Source: Ailurus styani (taxonomy: Eukaryota > Chordata > Mammalia > Carnivora > Ailuridae). Taken from it: a DNA stretch of 64,000 bases. This document shows positions 23,900 through 35,811 of this stretch, piece after piece (within the stretch, counting starts at the first letter, position 1; the number at the start of each line of letters is the position of its first letter). The DNA is taken from positions 8,772,307-8,836,306 of the forward strand of contig LNAC01000008.1 in assembly GCA_002007465.1 (NCBI GenBank). The letters run 5' to 3'. Both the position numbers and the translations under genes were made by a program. The notes under the pieces are model-generated. The model had not been told where the DNA came from. It searched no databases and saw only the letters and a program-made list of their open reading frames with translations.

Positions 23900-24270
23900 C
23901 GCATCTCATTCCTCTCCTCTTTCCCCTTGTCCCTCAGCTCTAGCCACACCAGGCTGCTTTCTCCAATTGGCCAGGCATGATCCTGCCTCAGACGGTTTGC
24001 CAGTGCTGTTCCCTCTACCCCAAGCTTTTCCAATGACGAGCTCCTTCACTTCCTTCAAGCCTTGACCCAAATACCCCTTCCTGAGAAAGACCTCCCTGAC
24101 TTTCACAACTAGCTGATGCTCCATCCCATATTTTTTTCTTTTTGTATTTCTGTCATAGCAGCAACTTGCTTTATTCATGTGCTGACATGTTTGTTTTCTG
24201 CTTCTCCTATGTCTGTTATGTCTGGAGGATGGAACCCATGTAGCTGGAATAGTATTTATCATCAAGAATA
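23900..24270 (-). repeat. L2 LINE fragment, antisense
   Basis: 'ctttccccttgtccctcagctctagccacaccaggctgc', 'cccaaataccccttcctgagaaagacctccctgac'. Between 23,330 and 23,900 nothing is recognised. Confidence 0.6.
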
Positions 24271-24528
24271 AGAGGTTAAGCATACAACTCACGCTTGAAC
24301 AACACAGAATTTAGGAGCACCGACCTCCAAGCAGTCAAAAATTTGCCTATAACTTCGGATTCCCCCCAGAAACTTAACTACTAATAATCTATTGTTGACC
24401 TGAAGCATTACCAATAACAATCAATTGGTTAACATATATTTTGCAGGTTATAGGTATTACATAATGTATTCTTACAATAAAGTCAGCTAGAGAAAAGAAA
24501 ATGTTATTAAGAAAATCATAAGATAGAA

Positions 24529-24708
24529 GGATGTCTGGGTGGCTCAGTCAGTTAAGCCTCTGCTTTCAGCTCAGGTCATGATCTCAGGGTCCTGGGATCA
24601 AGTCCTGCATCGGGCTCCTTGCTCAGCAGGGAGGCTGCTTCTCCCTCTCCCTGCTGCTCCCTCTGCCTGTGCTCTCTCTCTCTCTCTGACAAATAAGTAA
24701 ATTTTTAA
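24529..24708 (+). repeat. CAN-SINE
   Basis: First of five closely packed SINEs just upstream of CCDC124. Complete head and body, short A tail. Confidence 0.9.
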
Positions 24709-24736
24709 AAAGAACACTTTAAAAAAAAGGTAGAGA

Positions 24737-24928
24737 GGGCACCTGGGTGGCTCAGTGGGTAAAAGCCTCTGCTTTCAGCTCAGGTCATGATCTCAGGGTC
24801 CTGGGATGGAGCCCCACATCGGGCTCTCTGCTCGGCAGGGAGCCTGCGTCCTCCTCTCTCTGCCTGCCTCTTAGCCTACTTGTGATCTCTCTCTCTGTGT
24901 CAAATAAATAAAATCTTAAAAAAAAAAA
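24737..24928 (+). repeat. CAN-SINE (mustelid-type)
   Basis: Flanked by the target duplication aaggtagaga on both sides. Confidence 0.93.
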
Positions 24929-25007
24929 GGTAGAGAAAATACTAGTAAACGTAGATAAGGTAAAGAAAAGAGTACTGAATTGTACTTTTTTAAAAAATTA
25001 TTTATTT

Positions 25008-25230
25008 GGGCGCCTGGGTGGCTCAGTGGGTTAAAGCCTCTGCTTTCGGCTCAGGTCATGATCTCAGCGTCCTGGGATCGAGGCCCGCATCGGGCTCTCT
25101 GCTCAGCAGGGAGCCTGCTTCCTCCTCTCCCTGTCTCTCTGCCTGCCTCTCTGCCTACTTGTAATCTCTCTCTCTGTGTCAAATAAATGAATAAAATCTT
25201 TAAAAAAAATAAAATAAAATAAAATAAAAT
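25008..25230 (+). repeat. CAN-SINE (mustelid-type)
   Basis: Full length, starting GGGCGCCTGGGTGGC and ending in an expanded AAAAT-repeat tail (25,206-25,230). Confidence 0.93.
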
Positions 25231-25337
25231 AATTTATTTATTTATTAAGTAATCTCTGCTCCCAACGTGGGGCTCGAACTCATGACCCTGAGATCAAGAG
25301 TTGCGTGCTCTACCAATTGAGCCAGTCAGATGCTCCG
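25231..25337 (-). repeat. Partial CAN-SINE, minus
   Basis: Reversed tail and head retained, middle missing; abuts the tail of the previous plus copy. Confidence 0.8.
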
Positions 25338-25739
25338 GTACCGTACTGTTTTTATTGAAAAAAAAAATCCTTGTGTAAATGGGCCCTTGCAGTTAAAACC
25401 CCATGTTGTTCAAGGGGCGGCTTCATATTGTTCATTATCAGGGTGTGGGATGTTTGGAGGTGGCAAAGCCAACACCTAGTGAACCTTCCACTGGTAAAGA
25501 AGTTTAAAAAAATAAAAATTTTAAAAAGAGACTGGCTTGTCACACTTTCCTGGGGGCAGGAAGCCTCTTACTTCATATTGACATAACTCAGAGGTATAGG
25601 TCAAGTGAATCGTTCCAGAACAAGCTAAATCTTCTGCAAGGTGACTTTTGCCACCAACCGGGCACCTTGCTACAGGGTGCAGCTCCCAGGACCAGGGATT
25701 CTTGGCTTCTATCATTGTGACATTCTATAGCTCTTAGAT

Positions 25740-26060
25740 GCTCATATTCTCAATTAAGTATTAAGTGCCTACTTCGAGCCTGTGCTGGGAATACAGTGAC
25801 AAGTTAGACGGACATGGTCCCTGGTCTTCTGGAGCTCACAGTCAGGAAGTCACACACAAAAAAATTAGGATCCTAACCACAGACAGAAGCTATTCCCCTC
25901 ATTGGGAGTGGGTTATGGAAGACATCAGGCTGGGTGATCAAAGAGGCCTTCTCCGAGGAGGTGGCATTTAAGCAGAGTTGGGTGAAGAAAGGGAGAGAAA
26001 AGCATTCTGGGCAGAGGGAATAGCATGTCAAAGGCTGGGTGATGAGCATAGAGCGAGAAA
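25740..26060 (+). repeat. L2 LINE fragment, plus
   Basis: 'tacttcgagcctgtgctgggaatacagtgac', 'ttctggagctcacagtc', 'gaggccttctccgaggaggtggcatttaagc'. Confidence 0.65.
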
Positions 26061-26179
26061 GAAGCAAGCCTACCCTGACCTTGGTCAGCTGGGAGTTGGT
26101 GCAGGGCCCACAGCTAAGCCATGGTGTTCTCCTGTTGAACATAATCCCACAGAACATCAATATCAGAGAAGGCTGCTCT

Positions 26180-26560
26180 GGCCAGCTTGGAGCAAGACGA
26201 AAACAAAATCCCTCTGGTTGTTCTGACCACAGACAAAAACAAGGGCATGATCCAAACCACAAAAAGGACCAAACCTCCCCATCAGTGTCCTGGCTGACAT
26301 GAGTGACAGCTCCTTCTCACTAATCACAGCGTTGGCCCCACTTGGTTTCCCCAACTCCTAGGTAAAAAGTGTCAAAATAAGTAGAGAATTGTCCCCACTT
26401 CCTTGAGACCCCTCAAGTCACCTAACGTAAAGCCCAGCTTCATAACAAGCTCTTCTTACCACCCTCTTTCTGGAATGCTCCACAGAGCCTCATTGCAACA
26501 AGCCAATACACCTAAATTTGACTACAGGTGTGTTTCTGGAGGTTTTTGGCTGAAGGGAGT
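26180..26560 (+). repeat. Unclassified LTR-like repeat, copy A
   Basis: Shares the run 'gacaaaaacaagggcatgatccaaaccacaaaaa' and following layout with a second copy at 29,366-29,700. Looks like a solo retroviral LTR; family not recognised. Confidence 0.45.
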
Positions 26561-26689
26561 CAACAAGGATGGAGGTCTGCCAAGACCCTCACTGCTCCCA
26601 CCTGGGACCCTCCAAGGGTCTTGGGAAGCATCACTCCTTGCCTTTTCCATCTTCTCATAGCCCCAGGCATCCCTCAGCTTGTGACCAAT

Positions 26690-26910
26690 CTCTGCCTCCT
26701 TCTTCACCTGGCCTTCTCTTGTGTATCTTATAAAGACACTTGTCATTGGACTTCGGGCCTACCCTAAATCCAGGATGATCTCATTTTGAGACCCTTGCCT
26801 TAATCACACCTACAGAGGTCCTATTTCCAAATAAGGTCACAATTGCAGTTCTGGGGGTCGGGACGTGAACCTACTTTGGGGGCCCACCATCCCCTCGTGA
26901 CAAGTGCCTT
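26690..26910 (-). repeat. MaLR LTR fragment, antisense
   Basis: 'cttataaagacacttgtcattgga', 'ccaaataaggtcacaattgcag' are antisense MLT1 motifs. 26,911-27,860 shows no gene or recognised repeat. Confidence 0.65.
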
Positions 26911-27878
26911 GAGGGTTGTGTGTCCATGAGAGGAAAGGCCCATTAGGAGAGGAGAGGAGAGGCCGAGGCCCAATAAGTCACCCTTGACTCAGCGCTGGTG
27001 GCTGAGGAGTTGGGAAGCTCTCCTCAGACCAGCATCCTTTGGACAAACTTTTCACCATTCCAAAATCTTAAAGGGAAAAGAGAAAAGAGAGAATCCTAAA
27101 AGGTCATCTCCTCCAATCGATCCTATCTCTGTGTCTCTGCTTTCTTAGCTCCATCTGTCTGGAGCCAGGGGGTGCATCCGGTCTCCGATGGATATCAGCT
27201 GGCCTCTAGCAAAGTCCTAGAGACCCAAGGTTGGATGCGCACTATCCCTTCTCCATCAAAAGCTGCCTTCCTTCCAGACCAAGCACCCGTGTCTTTCATA
27301 TTTCCATCAGGCTAACTCGGACACGGCTCTCTCTGCTGGTATTGTCCCCACCAGGGACAATTTGGAGTGCAGTTTAGAATTGCAGTGGCCACTGTGGGCA
27401 CTTTCATTGGAGAGGGATCTAGAAACAGAAAGAAAAAAAACTGTCACAAAGAGATCATCTGTTACATCTGTCTAAATAGAGAATTTGGCCAAATATAGGA
27501 GACACCCCTTTGTTTGTTTCAGGCCTCAGGGTGTCTGTAGTAAGTGTTAGCTCTATAATCTAGGGTTTGATGAGGTTGTCAAGGACCCAAATTAATGTTT
27601 TAAACTGAGTGTAGTGACTTTGTTTTGTGTGTGCATGTGCCAAATGGGTTTTCCTCCACCGTAACTTCTCCCCCTAAGGGCCCTAAAGATCCTTTGGCCG
27701 TGGAAATGTCAGGTGTGATGATGACTCCCTTCACTTCTTTCTTCTGTCTTCCTCCCTTTTCTCCTCACTTGAGAAACTTTAAAGCCGATATGATGGAAAT
27801 ATCATTGTCTTTCTGTGCATGTTCTCTAGAGTGTCTGCTCCAGCAAATGGGACCAAAGTGGCTAAAAGACAAAAAACC

Positions 27879-28089
27879 GGGCACCTGGGTGGCTCAGTGG
27901 GTTAAAGCCTCTGCCTTCGGCTCAGGTCATGATCTCAGGGTCCTGGGATCGAGGCCTGCATCGGGCTCTCTGCTGAACGGGGAGCCTGCTTCCTCCTCTC
28001 TCTCTCTGCCTGCCTCTCTGCCTCCTTGTGATCTAATCTCTCTCTGTGTCAAATAAATGAATAAAAAATCTTTAAAAAAATAAAATAAA
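27879..28089 (+). repeat. CAN-SINE (mustelid-type)
   Basis: Full length, flanked by a duplication of taaaagacaaaaaacc (from about 27,863 and again at 28,090). It split an older L1. Confidence 0.95.
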
Positions 28090-28099
28090 ATAAAAGACA

Positions 28100-28800
28100 A
28101 AAAACCCTGTCCATATGTGTTTATAACAGCACTGCAGACAACCATCCAAAGATGGAAACAACCCAGATGCCCATCAATAGACGAATGGATGAACAAAATG
28201 TGTCCCATCCATACAGAGGAATATTCTTCAGCCACAAAAAGGCATAAAGCTTGGACTCATGCTGCAGTGTGGAAGAACACTGGACACATCATGCTGAGTG
28301 AGAGAAACCAGACTCAAAAGGCCACACGTTGTAGGATCTCATGTATATGAAACGTCCAGAACAGGCCAATCCGTAGAGACAGAAAGCAAATTGGTGGCTG
28401 CCAGGGGCTGGGGGAGGGGGATGGGGAGTGACTGCTCATGGGGAGAGGGTCTCCTTTTGGGGGGATGGGAATGTTCTGGAACTAGACAGAGGTGATGGTT
28501 GTATTAAATGTCACTGAATTTTGCCTTGGGTTTGGCACTGTCAGACCCTGGGCACAACCCCCAGTTGAGCTATGCTGTACCTGGACTCTGGACCCACAGA
28601 AAGTCTGAGATAAGACATTTCAGCTGCTAAATGTGTGGTCATCTGATGTGACAGCAATGGGAAAGGAATTCCTTTTCTCAGTAAGAAAGAGATTTCATGG
28701 TTTTTAAATGTACTAAAGCACCGAGATGTTATTTTTCACAGTAGCTTTGTGATCAGTACAGGGAACCTCTCTGTACTACTTTTGCAACTTCTTGTGGGTC
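28100..28800 (+). mobile_element. L1 3'-end relic, plus
   Basis: 'gaaacaacccagatgcccatcaatag', 'catgctgagtgagagaaacc', 'ggtggctgccaggggctggg', 'ctagacagaggtgatggttg' in the sense order of old L1 3' regions. Confidence 0.75.
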
Positions 28801-28832
28801 TTTGATCATTTCAAAATAAAAAATGGGGAAAA

Positions 28833-29095
28833 GGGCGCCTGGGTGGCTCAGTGGGTTAAAGCCTCTGCTTTCGGCCCAGGTCATGATCTCAGGGTCCTGG
28901 GATCGAGGCCCACATCGGGCTCTCTGCTCCGCAGGGAGCCTGCTTCCCCCTCTCTCTCTCTGCCTGCCTCTCTGCCTCCTTGTGATCTCTCTCCCGCTGT
29001 GAAATAAATAAATAAAATCTTTTAAAAAAAATGGGGANTGCCTCCTTGTGATCTCTCTCCCGCTGTGAAATAAATAAATAAAATCTTTTAAAAAA
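28833..29095 (+). repeat. CAN-SINE (mustelid-type) with duplicated tail around an N
   Basis: Full-length element. Its last 65 bases (28,973-29,037) recur after a single N at 29,039-29,104 with one more A in the tail, so the tail is represented twice. Confidence 0.93.
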
Positions 29096-29113
29096 AAATG
29101 GGGAAAAAATATC

Positions 29114-29147
29114 TTTTCTTTTTTTTAAAGGTTTTATTTATCTATTT

Positions 29148-29203
<56 letters not shown>

Positions 29204-29350
29204 ATGTGCACAAGCGAGGGGGGAAGGGCAGAGGGAGAGGCAGACTCCCCGTAGAGCAGGGAGCCCGATACGGAACTCGATCCCAGAACCCTGAGATCAT
29301 GACCTGAGCTGAAGGCAGATGCTTGACTGACTGAGCCACCCAGGCGCCCC
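29114..29350 (-). repeat. CAN-SINE, minus, with long (GA)n
   Basis: Reversed tail followed by an expanded GA microsatellite (about 29,149-29,202) in the CT-rich part, then reversed head. Confidence 0.93.
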
Positions 29351-29365
29351 CAAAAGACCTTTTCA

Positions 29366-29700
29366 TAACTATGTCTGAGCACAGAGAAAAACAAGAACAC
29401 CATACAAACCACAAAAATGGCCAAAAGTCCTCCTTCCTGGCTACCAGGAAAAACTGTCACTTATCACAGTTATATCTGCAGCCTCACCCCATTCCTCCTG
29501 TCTTCTAGGTGAAAATCAAGATGCCCAAACACAGAGTCATTACCCCCTTCCTGTTTGGGGCCAGTCCAATGCAAAACTAGCCTTCCTTGAACTCAATACA
29601 AACAAACCCCTTCTTATCCTCATGGTGTGTGTCTCCCTTGTTGTGGCGAGCCCATAATGGACACACCCAGCATGGTCCAACCAGAGCTTCTGCCAGAGTC
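29366..29700 (+). repeat. Unclassified LTR-like repeat, copy B
   Basis: Diverged second copy of the repeat at 26,180-26,560. Its right part has an AATACAAACAAACCCC run followed by 'cttatcctcatggtgtgtgtctcccttg', reminiscent of an LTR R-U5 border. Confidence 0.45.
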
Positions 29701-29874
29701 TGGCCAGCACACTGAGAGAGGGTGCCATGGACAAGCCTGCTGGCCTTGGTCAGAGCCTGGAGTATGCTCAGAGGAACATGCTCGAAGATTACTGTCCCTA
29801 AAATCCCTAAATTCTAGGAATCTGACCCTTCAAGACTCTAGAACATTTTTTTCCCTCTGGATTTGGAGCAAAAT

Positions 29875-30600
29875 ATAAATCACATCCATTTTAACCATGT
29901 CTAAGTGCGCTGTTCAGTGGCTTTAAGCACATTCACATTATTGTGCAGTCATCACCAGCCTCAATCCATAGGACTTTCTCCTCATGTCAAATTGAAACTG
30001 TGTCCCCATGAAACACTAACTCCCCATTTCTTGGTTGGCCAAGCCAAAGGTTGGTAAATGTTGTTCATCTTTTTAAGGAACCAGCTTTGTTTCATTGATC
30101 TTTTCTACTGTCTTTTTAGTCTCTAGTCATTTATTTCCACCCTGATCTTTATGATTTCCTTCCTCCTACTACTTTTAGGCTTTGTTCTTCTTTTTCTAGT
30201 TCCTTTAGGTGTTAAGTTAGATTGTTTATCTGTCATTTTTTTGTTTTATTTTTTGAGGAGAGCCTGTATTGCTATGAACGTCCCTCTTAGAACCCCTTTG
30301 GCTGCATCCCGTAGATTTTAGTACATTGTGTTTCTATCTTCATTTGTCTCTAGATAATTTTTTTCTTCTTTGACTTACTTGATGACCTACGCTTTGTTCA
30401 GCTGCATCCTGTTGAATCTTCACATTTTTGTGGTTTTCCCAGTTTTCTTCTTGTAATTGATTTCTAGTTTTATAACATGGTTGTCAGAAGAGATACTTGG
30501 TATGATATCAGTCTTGATATGGAGACTTGCTTTGTGGCCTGACATGTGATCTGGAATGTTCTGTAAATATATATTAAGTGCATTTGGTCTAATGTGTTGT
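29875..30600 (-). mobile_element. L1 relic, antisense
   Basis: Reversed L1 sequence: 3'-UTR-like 'gtgcagtcatcaccagcctc', then reversed reverse-transcriptase region 'aaggaaccagctttgtttcattgatc' and 'ctttggctgcatcccgtag'. Confidence 0.7.
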
Positions 30601-30656
30601 TTAAGGCGGCTGTTTCCTCATTGGTTTTCTGTTAGAATGACATATCCCATGATGTA

Positions 30657-30822
30657 AGGGGGGCATGAGTAGTGGGGAGGGGCAGAGGGAGAGAGACAGA
30701 GAGAGAGAATCAGGCTCCCCACTAAACTTGAGGAAGCTTGAGGGGCTCAATCCCAGGAGGACCCCGAGATCACAACCTGAGCCGAAGGCAGACACTTAAC
30801 TGACTGAGCCACCTAGGCGCCC
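30657..30822 (-). repeat. CAN-SINE, minus
   Basis: Lies at the boundary between the antisense L1 and the sense L1; reversed tail is missing. Confidence 0.88.
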
Positions 30823-31676
30823 ATGGTCCTTGATTTCAAATTACACTACAAAGCTATAATAATCAAAACAGTATGGTGTTGGCATAAAAGCAGACACATA
30901 GATCAATGGAACAGAACTGAGAGTCCAGACATAAATCTACACATATACGAACAGTTCATTTATGGAAAAGGAACCAAGAACATTCAATGGAGAAAGGAAA
31001 GTCTCTTCAATCAGTGGTGCTGGGAAAACTGGACAGCCACATACAGAAGAATGAAACTAAACCACTCTCTTACACCATACACAAAAATTAACTCAAAATG
31101 GATGATTAAAGATGTGAATGTAAGACCTGAAACCATAGAATTCCAAGAAAATATAAGTGCTAGACTCTTGACAGTGGTCTTAGAGATGTGTTTGTGGGGC
31201 TGACTCCAAAGGTAAGAGAAACAAAGGCAAGAAAAAACAAATTGGGGGGTGCCTGGGTGGCTCAGTCATTACACGTCTGCCTTCAGCTCAGGTTGTGATC
31301 CCAGGGTCCTGGGTTCAAGCCCAGCATTGGGCTCTCTGCTCAGTGGGGAGTCTGCTTCTCCCTCTCCCACTCCCTGTGCTTTGTGTACCCTCTCTCACTG
31401 TGTTTCTCTCTGTCCAAAAAAAAAAAAAAAGAATAAACAAATTGGACTACATCAAACAGCATAGCAAAGGAACCCATCATCGAAATGTGAAGGCAACCTA
31501 TGGGACAGGAGAAGATATTTGTGAATCATATGTCCAATAAAGGGTTAATATCCAAAATATATAAAGAACTACCACTCACCGATTTTTAACAACCCAATTA
31601 AAAAATAGAGGATCTGAACAGATATTTTTCCAAAGAAGACACACAGATGGCTAACAGGCAATGAAAAGGTGCTCAA
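30823..31676 (+). mobile_element. L1 ORF2 3' relic, plus, split by a SINE
   Basis: Sense end of the L1 ORF2 region ('aagctataataatcaaaacagtatggt', 'agatcaatggaacagaactgagag', 'ggactacatcaaacagc'). Frame is broken by stops. A SINE interrupts it and a retroviral LTR truncates it on the right. Confidence 0.8.
31246..31431 (+). repeat. CAN-SINE (older type)
   Basis: Inserted in the L1 copy; target duplication around aaacaaattgg. Confidence 0.93.
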
Positions 31677-31845
31677 TGATGTGGAGAACAAAGGCAAAAG
31701 AAAAAATTAAATCTCCTTATACTTATAGCCCATTAACAAGCCCTTGAAACAGGCAGAGTGACCTTTCTCTAGGAATTCAACCACCGTGATGTTAATACTT
31801 GGCTAAGGACAGAACATTAATATTATCATTAACATTAACATTATC

Positions 31846-32060
31846 AGGGCACCTGGGTGGCTCAGTCGTTAAGCGTCTGCCTTCAGTTCAGGTCATGATC
31901 CCAGGGTCCTGAGATTGAACCCTTCATCAAGCCCTGCTTTGGGCTCCCTGCTCAGTGAGAGGCCTGCTTCTCCCTCTTCCACTCCCCCTGCTTGTGTTCC
32001 CTCTCTTGCTGTGTCTCTCTCTGCCAAATAAATAAATAAAATCTTAAAACAAAAACAAAA
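31846..32060 (+). repeat. CAN-SINE (older type) inside the LTR
   Basis: Flanked by a perfect 15-bp duplication AACATTAACATTATC at 31,831-31,845 and 32,061-32,075. Confidence 0.96.
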
Positions 32061-32255
32061 AACATTAACATTATCTCCGACCTCCAGGCTCCTGTAAGTC
32101 TCCTCTAACATATAAAAATTCCTTTGGAAACTTCCTTTGTCTCTACCTCCCTCCAAGATACATATTAACATCAGCCAAGCGTATAGCCCTCTGATATACA
32201 TCTGAAGGGTCTCATGACTGAGTTTTTACTAAACAAATAATAAAGGACTTTTCCC

Positions 32256-32451
32256 TTTTTTAAAAGATTTTATTTATTTATTTGAGATGGAGAGAGTGTG
32301 TGCAAGCATGAGCAGGGGGGAGAGGCAGAAGGAGAGGGAGAAGCAGCTCCTTGCTGTGCATGGAGCCCAAAGCAGGGCTCAATCCCAGGATCCCAAGAAC
32401 ATGATCTGAGTTGAAGACAGATATTTAACCGACTGAGCCACCCAGGCACCC
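32256..32451 (-). repeat. CAN-SINE, minus, inside the LTR
   Basis: Target duplication taaaggacttttccc / taaaggacatttccc with one difference. Confidence 0.95.
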
Positions 32452-34931
32452 TAAAGGACATTTCCCTAACAACAGCTAGCTCCCTCAAGGTCCTGGAAAC
32501 CTTGCTTCCAAAATTTCTTAGAGATTTTTGCTACCTCTTTACCCCCTCCCAACTTGAAAGTATATAATGAGTCACCTGTCACAACCCCAGTGCAGCTCCT
32601 TCTGCCCACGGGTCCTGTCCCCGTGCTTTAATAAAACCACCTTTTTGCACTGAAGATGTCTCAAGAATTCTTTCTTGATGGTTTTCTCCGAACCCTAACA
32701 TTTCCACATCATTCTGGTGTCAAACATGGCTTTGAGTCTTCTCATTTGGACTCTGAGCATTGGTGCAAATTTGATGAGTACTTCTTCTCTTCTTTACTTT
32801 GATTCCAGGGGCTCTTCAAGGAGTACGGTCTTACTGGAACACCTTTGTGTCCATTGCTAAGGCTGCAATCCTATAGCCTGAGGCTACTGTATGGGTAGGA
32901 GAAAGCCTGCCTTTTGGCTGGAAGTTAGTACACTGGCCGGAATGGTAATAAGATCCAGAAACTTGATGCCCTCTCTTTATTGCCATCCTTATACAAAGTT
33001 GTCTCTTTGGGGCATGGGGCAGCCACCTAAGTCACCAGGAAAGTTGCTGATCTTTAAGACACCCATATGAGGTTTCCTTCTCATTGGTCTAATGTGATAA
33101 CTTCCACATCCCTGGTCTAGCCTCTTCTGGCCCCAAGACAGCCACTCAGAGACAGCTGAAACCAATACCTGATTGATTAAAACCAAACTCAGGGCCATTT
33201 CCTAGGGAAGTTGGCTGTAAAGACTACATTTACTGGAATGTCGCTTAGACCATGAGGGATTTCTATCTTTATTGTTTTCCAACAGTGACTTCTACTAACC
33301 ACTTCAACTACAAAATTGGGTAATTTACCCTTGGAAAACTTTTCTAGTGTTTTCCATGGGTTAAAAATGACACAGCCTTCATAGTACAGCATAGAACAAG
33401 CATTCACAACATAACATGGCATGAGATTTTGGTTCATTCACCAGGCACCCTTCTGTACCCTAGAATGCAACGGGGAAGGGGGGGTTGCTAACATCTCTCC
33501 TGTGGGGTATTTTATGGCAGGACAGTGATCATAACGATTTTGTTCAAGGGATGCCTCTGGTCACCTTTGACACCCGAAATCTCTGACATGTCCTCCACAT
33601 GGGAGGCCTCCTGGGAGTTGGGGGGATGTTCTTGGTGATGGACCTTCTGGCTTCTTTTTCAGCTCCTAAGGACTCTCTCTTGGGGAGCCTTTTAACCCAC
33701 TGGAAATCATTCAGATTGCAAAATTTAAGAAAGGACGAATCTTCTATAACACGGCATGGCCTCAGGATGGTCTATGAGTTAGGTCTCTTCTGCAGCAGAG
33801 AGGGCAAATGGACAGAGGCACCGTAGGTCCAGACCTTTATGGCTCTAAATCAGGATCTGAATCTAAGGTCCTCTTGCAGAATGTGTTTGGTCAGTAACCA
33901 GGCCAGTAAAGTCCCTCCTGATCATTATCTAAATAGGCCTCCTCCTGCTAGAATCCAGGTTGCTGGAGGAAACACAGGCCATTCCTAATGAAGGGGACAT
34001 TGACCCTCTTTCACTGTTCCTCCTCCTAATAGATGTAGGGGGCTTCTCCCTCATTCATTTCCCAGGTTAATGGCTCCAACAATTAGAGCCAACTGTCTCT
34101 TGTTAGTCTACCTCAGGGACAGGGACTTTACAAAATATTCCCAAGCAGCTGCCAATACTCCTTTTGTTTCAGGGAGGTTCTCTGTCTTTTCTGGCTCCAT
34201 ATGGACTGCCTATTTCCACGCTAGTGGAAAAAAAACATGGCGCCTGCTCACCTGGCTGAGCTGATGAGGTTTAGGACCAGGAAACCTTGTTCTCTGCTTT
34301 CTGGCAGCTCTTGGCCTCTTCTGCCTCCCCCCTCCCTCTCCCTCCTCCTGTTTCTGCAGCGCCTTGGGTGTGGCCTACAGAACTGGCTTCTAGACCATGC
34401 TCGGTGCCTCCAGCACCATTGGCTTCTCCTCCTACCCACACTATTGAGGAGCAAAGAAAAGCACCCCGTGTACCTAACACTCACTACCCACTCCAGCTAC
34501 AGCACTGATTACTGAACGTAGGTTGTGCTTCTGACTTCTTATTGTAGAGAACATGCTTTGTGCTTAAATATATCCATAAATTTGCCATCTAAAGAGTTTT
34601 GGTGTGATAGTTCACAATTGGTTACCCCTTGGTTTTCACTGGAGACCAAAATTTCTAAGAGAGCAAAATTCTGCTAAATGTAATTAATACTGTTGGAAAG
34701 AAGGAAAGCAACTCTGTATGTGGAAGAAGGGTCTAAGGAATGGGAATACATTTTTGTTGAAGGTATAAGAAGGTAATTTTGTCCTAAATGAGATTGGCTG
34801 TTTGGAGAGAAAGGGCTTGGGACAAAATCTAAATGCAAAGGAAAGTTGTAGAAGGTTTGTGATGGGAAACCTTTGGAAAGGAATTTTATGTGTGGTCAAG
34901 ACTGACTAAGGTTAAAATGAAAGGATTTTAT

Positions 34932-35122
34932 GGGGCACCTGGGTGGCTCAGTGGATTAAAGCCTCTGCCTTCGGCTCAGATCATGATCTCAGGGTCCTGG
35001 GATCGAGCCCCGCATCGGACTCCCTGCTCGGCCCGGAGCCTGCTTCTCCTCTCTCTCTGCCTGCCTCTCTGCCTACTTGTGATTTCTCTCTCACTGTCAA
35101 ATAAATAAATAAAATCTTTTTA
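34932..35122 (+). repeat. CAN-SINE (mustelid-type)
   Basis: Target duplication aaaatgaaaggatttta on both sides. Confidence 0.95.
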
Positions 35123-35169
35123 AAAAATGAAAGGATTTTATAAGTACACTGGTATAAGATTGAAATTCT

Positions 35170-35402
35170 GGGGTCACCTAGGTGGCTCAGTTGTTTGAGC
35201 ATCTGACTCTTGGTTTCAGCTCAGGTCACAGTACCGGGTTCCTGAGATCAAGTCCCATGTCAGGCTCATCAGGCCTCTGGCTGGATGCAGAATCAGCTTG
35301 AAATTCTCTCTCTCTCTCCCTCTGCCCCTTCTCCTGCTCATTCTCTCTCTCTTTCTCTAAAATAAATAAATAAAATCTTTTTTAAAAAGATATGTTTTTT
35401 AA
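35170..35402 (+). repeat. CAN-SINE, diverged head
   Basis: Head reads GGTCACCTAGGTGGCTCAG with an altered middle; flanked by aagattgaaattctg on both sides. Confidence 0.9.
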
Positions 35403-35444
35403 AAAGATTGAAATTCTGCTTTTCTGTTAAAGAGACAAGTTTTC

Positions 35445-35640
35445 TTTTTTTTAAAAGATTTTATTTATTTATTTGAGAGAAAGCAGGACAGAGTGTAAGG
35501 GAGAAGGAGAGAGAATCTGAAGCAGACTCCACGTTGAGTGCAGAACCAGACTTGGGGCTTGATCCCACAAATGCAAGACAATGACCTGAGCTGAAACCAA
35601 GAGTTGGATGCTTAACCAACTGAGCCACCCAGGTGCCCCC
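35445..35640 (-). repeat. CAN-SINE, minus
   Basis: Target duplication agacaagttttctt at both ends. Confidence 0.93.
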
Positions 35641-35811
35641 AAAAGACAAGTTTTCTTGAATTATTGGTCTGTTCTTGATAAGAAAATGTTGCCAAAGTTG
35701 TTGTCTCTTTTCTTTGCCCAGAAAAACCAGTATCTATGTTTGTTCTTTATCAAGTCTTTGATGATCCATAAGTCTATTTAGACATGTGCTTTAAAACTTT
35801 TTAAGGTTTTA

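Larger units (their letters stand above)
31677..32711 (+). mobile_element. 5' LTR of a class I endogenous retrovirus (with two SINE insertions)
   Basis: Starts TGATGTGGAGAACAAAGG and ends CACATCA (TG...CA). It has a TATA-like agtatataatg near 32,560 and AATAAA near 32,629 followed by a U5-like segment. The sequence just after the end (ctggtgtcaaacatgg) sits where a primer-binding site is expected. Two related LTRs lie at 41,876 and 43,381. Two SINEs account for about 410 bases of its length. Confidence 0.8.

Noticed and set aside
33599..33826. Gag-like open frame as a functional gene
   Set aside because: A 75-codon remnant without intact neighbours; decayed retroviral debris.
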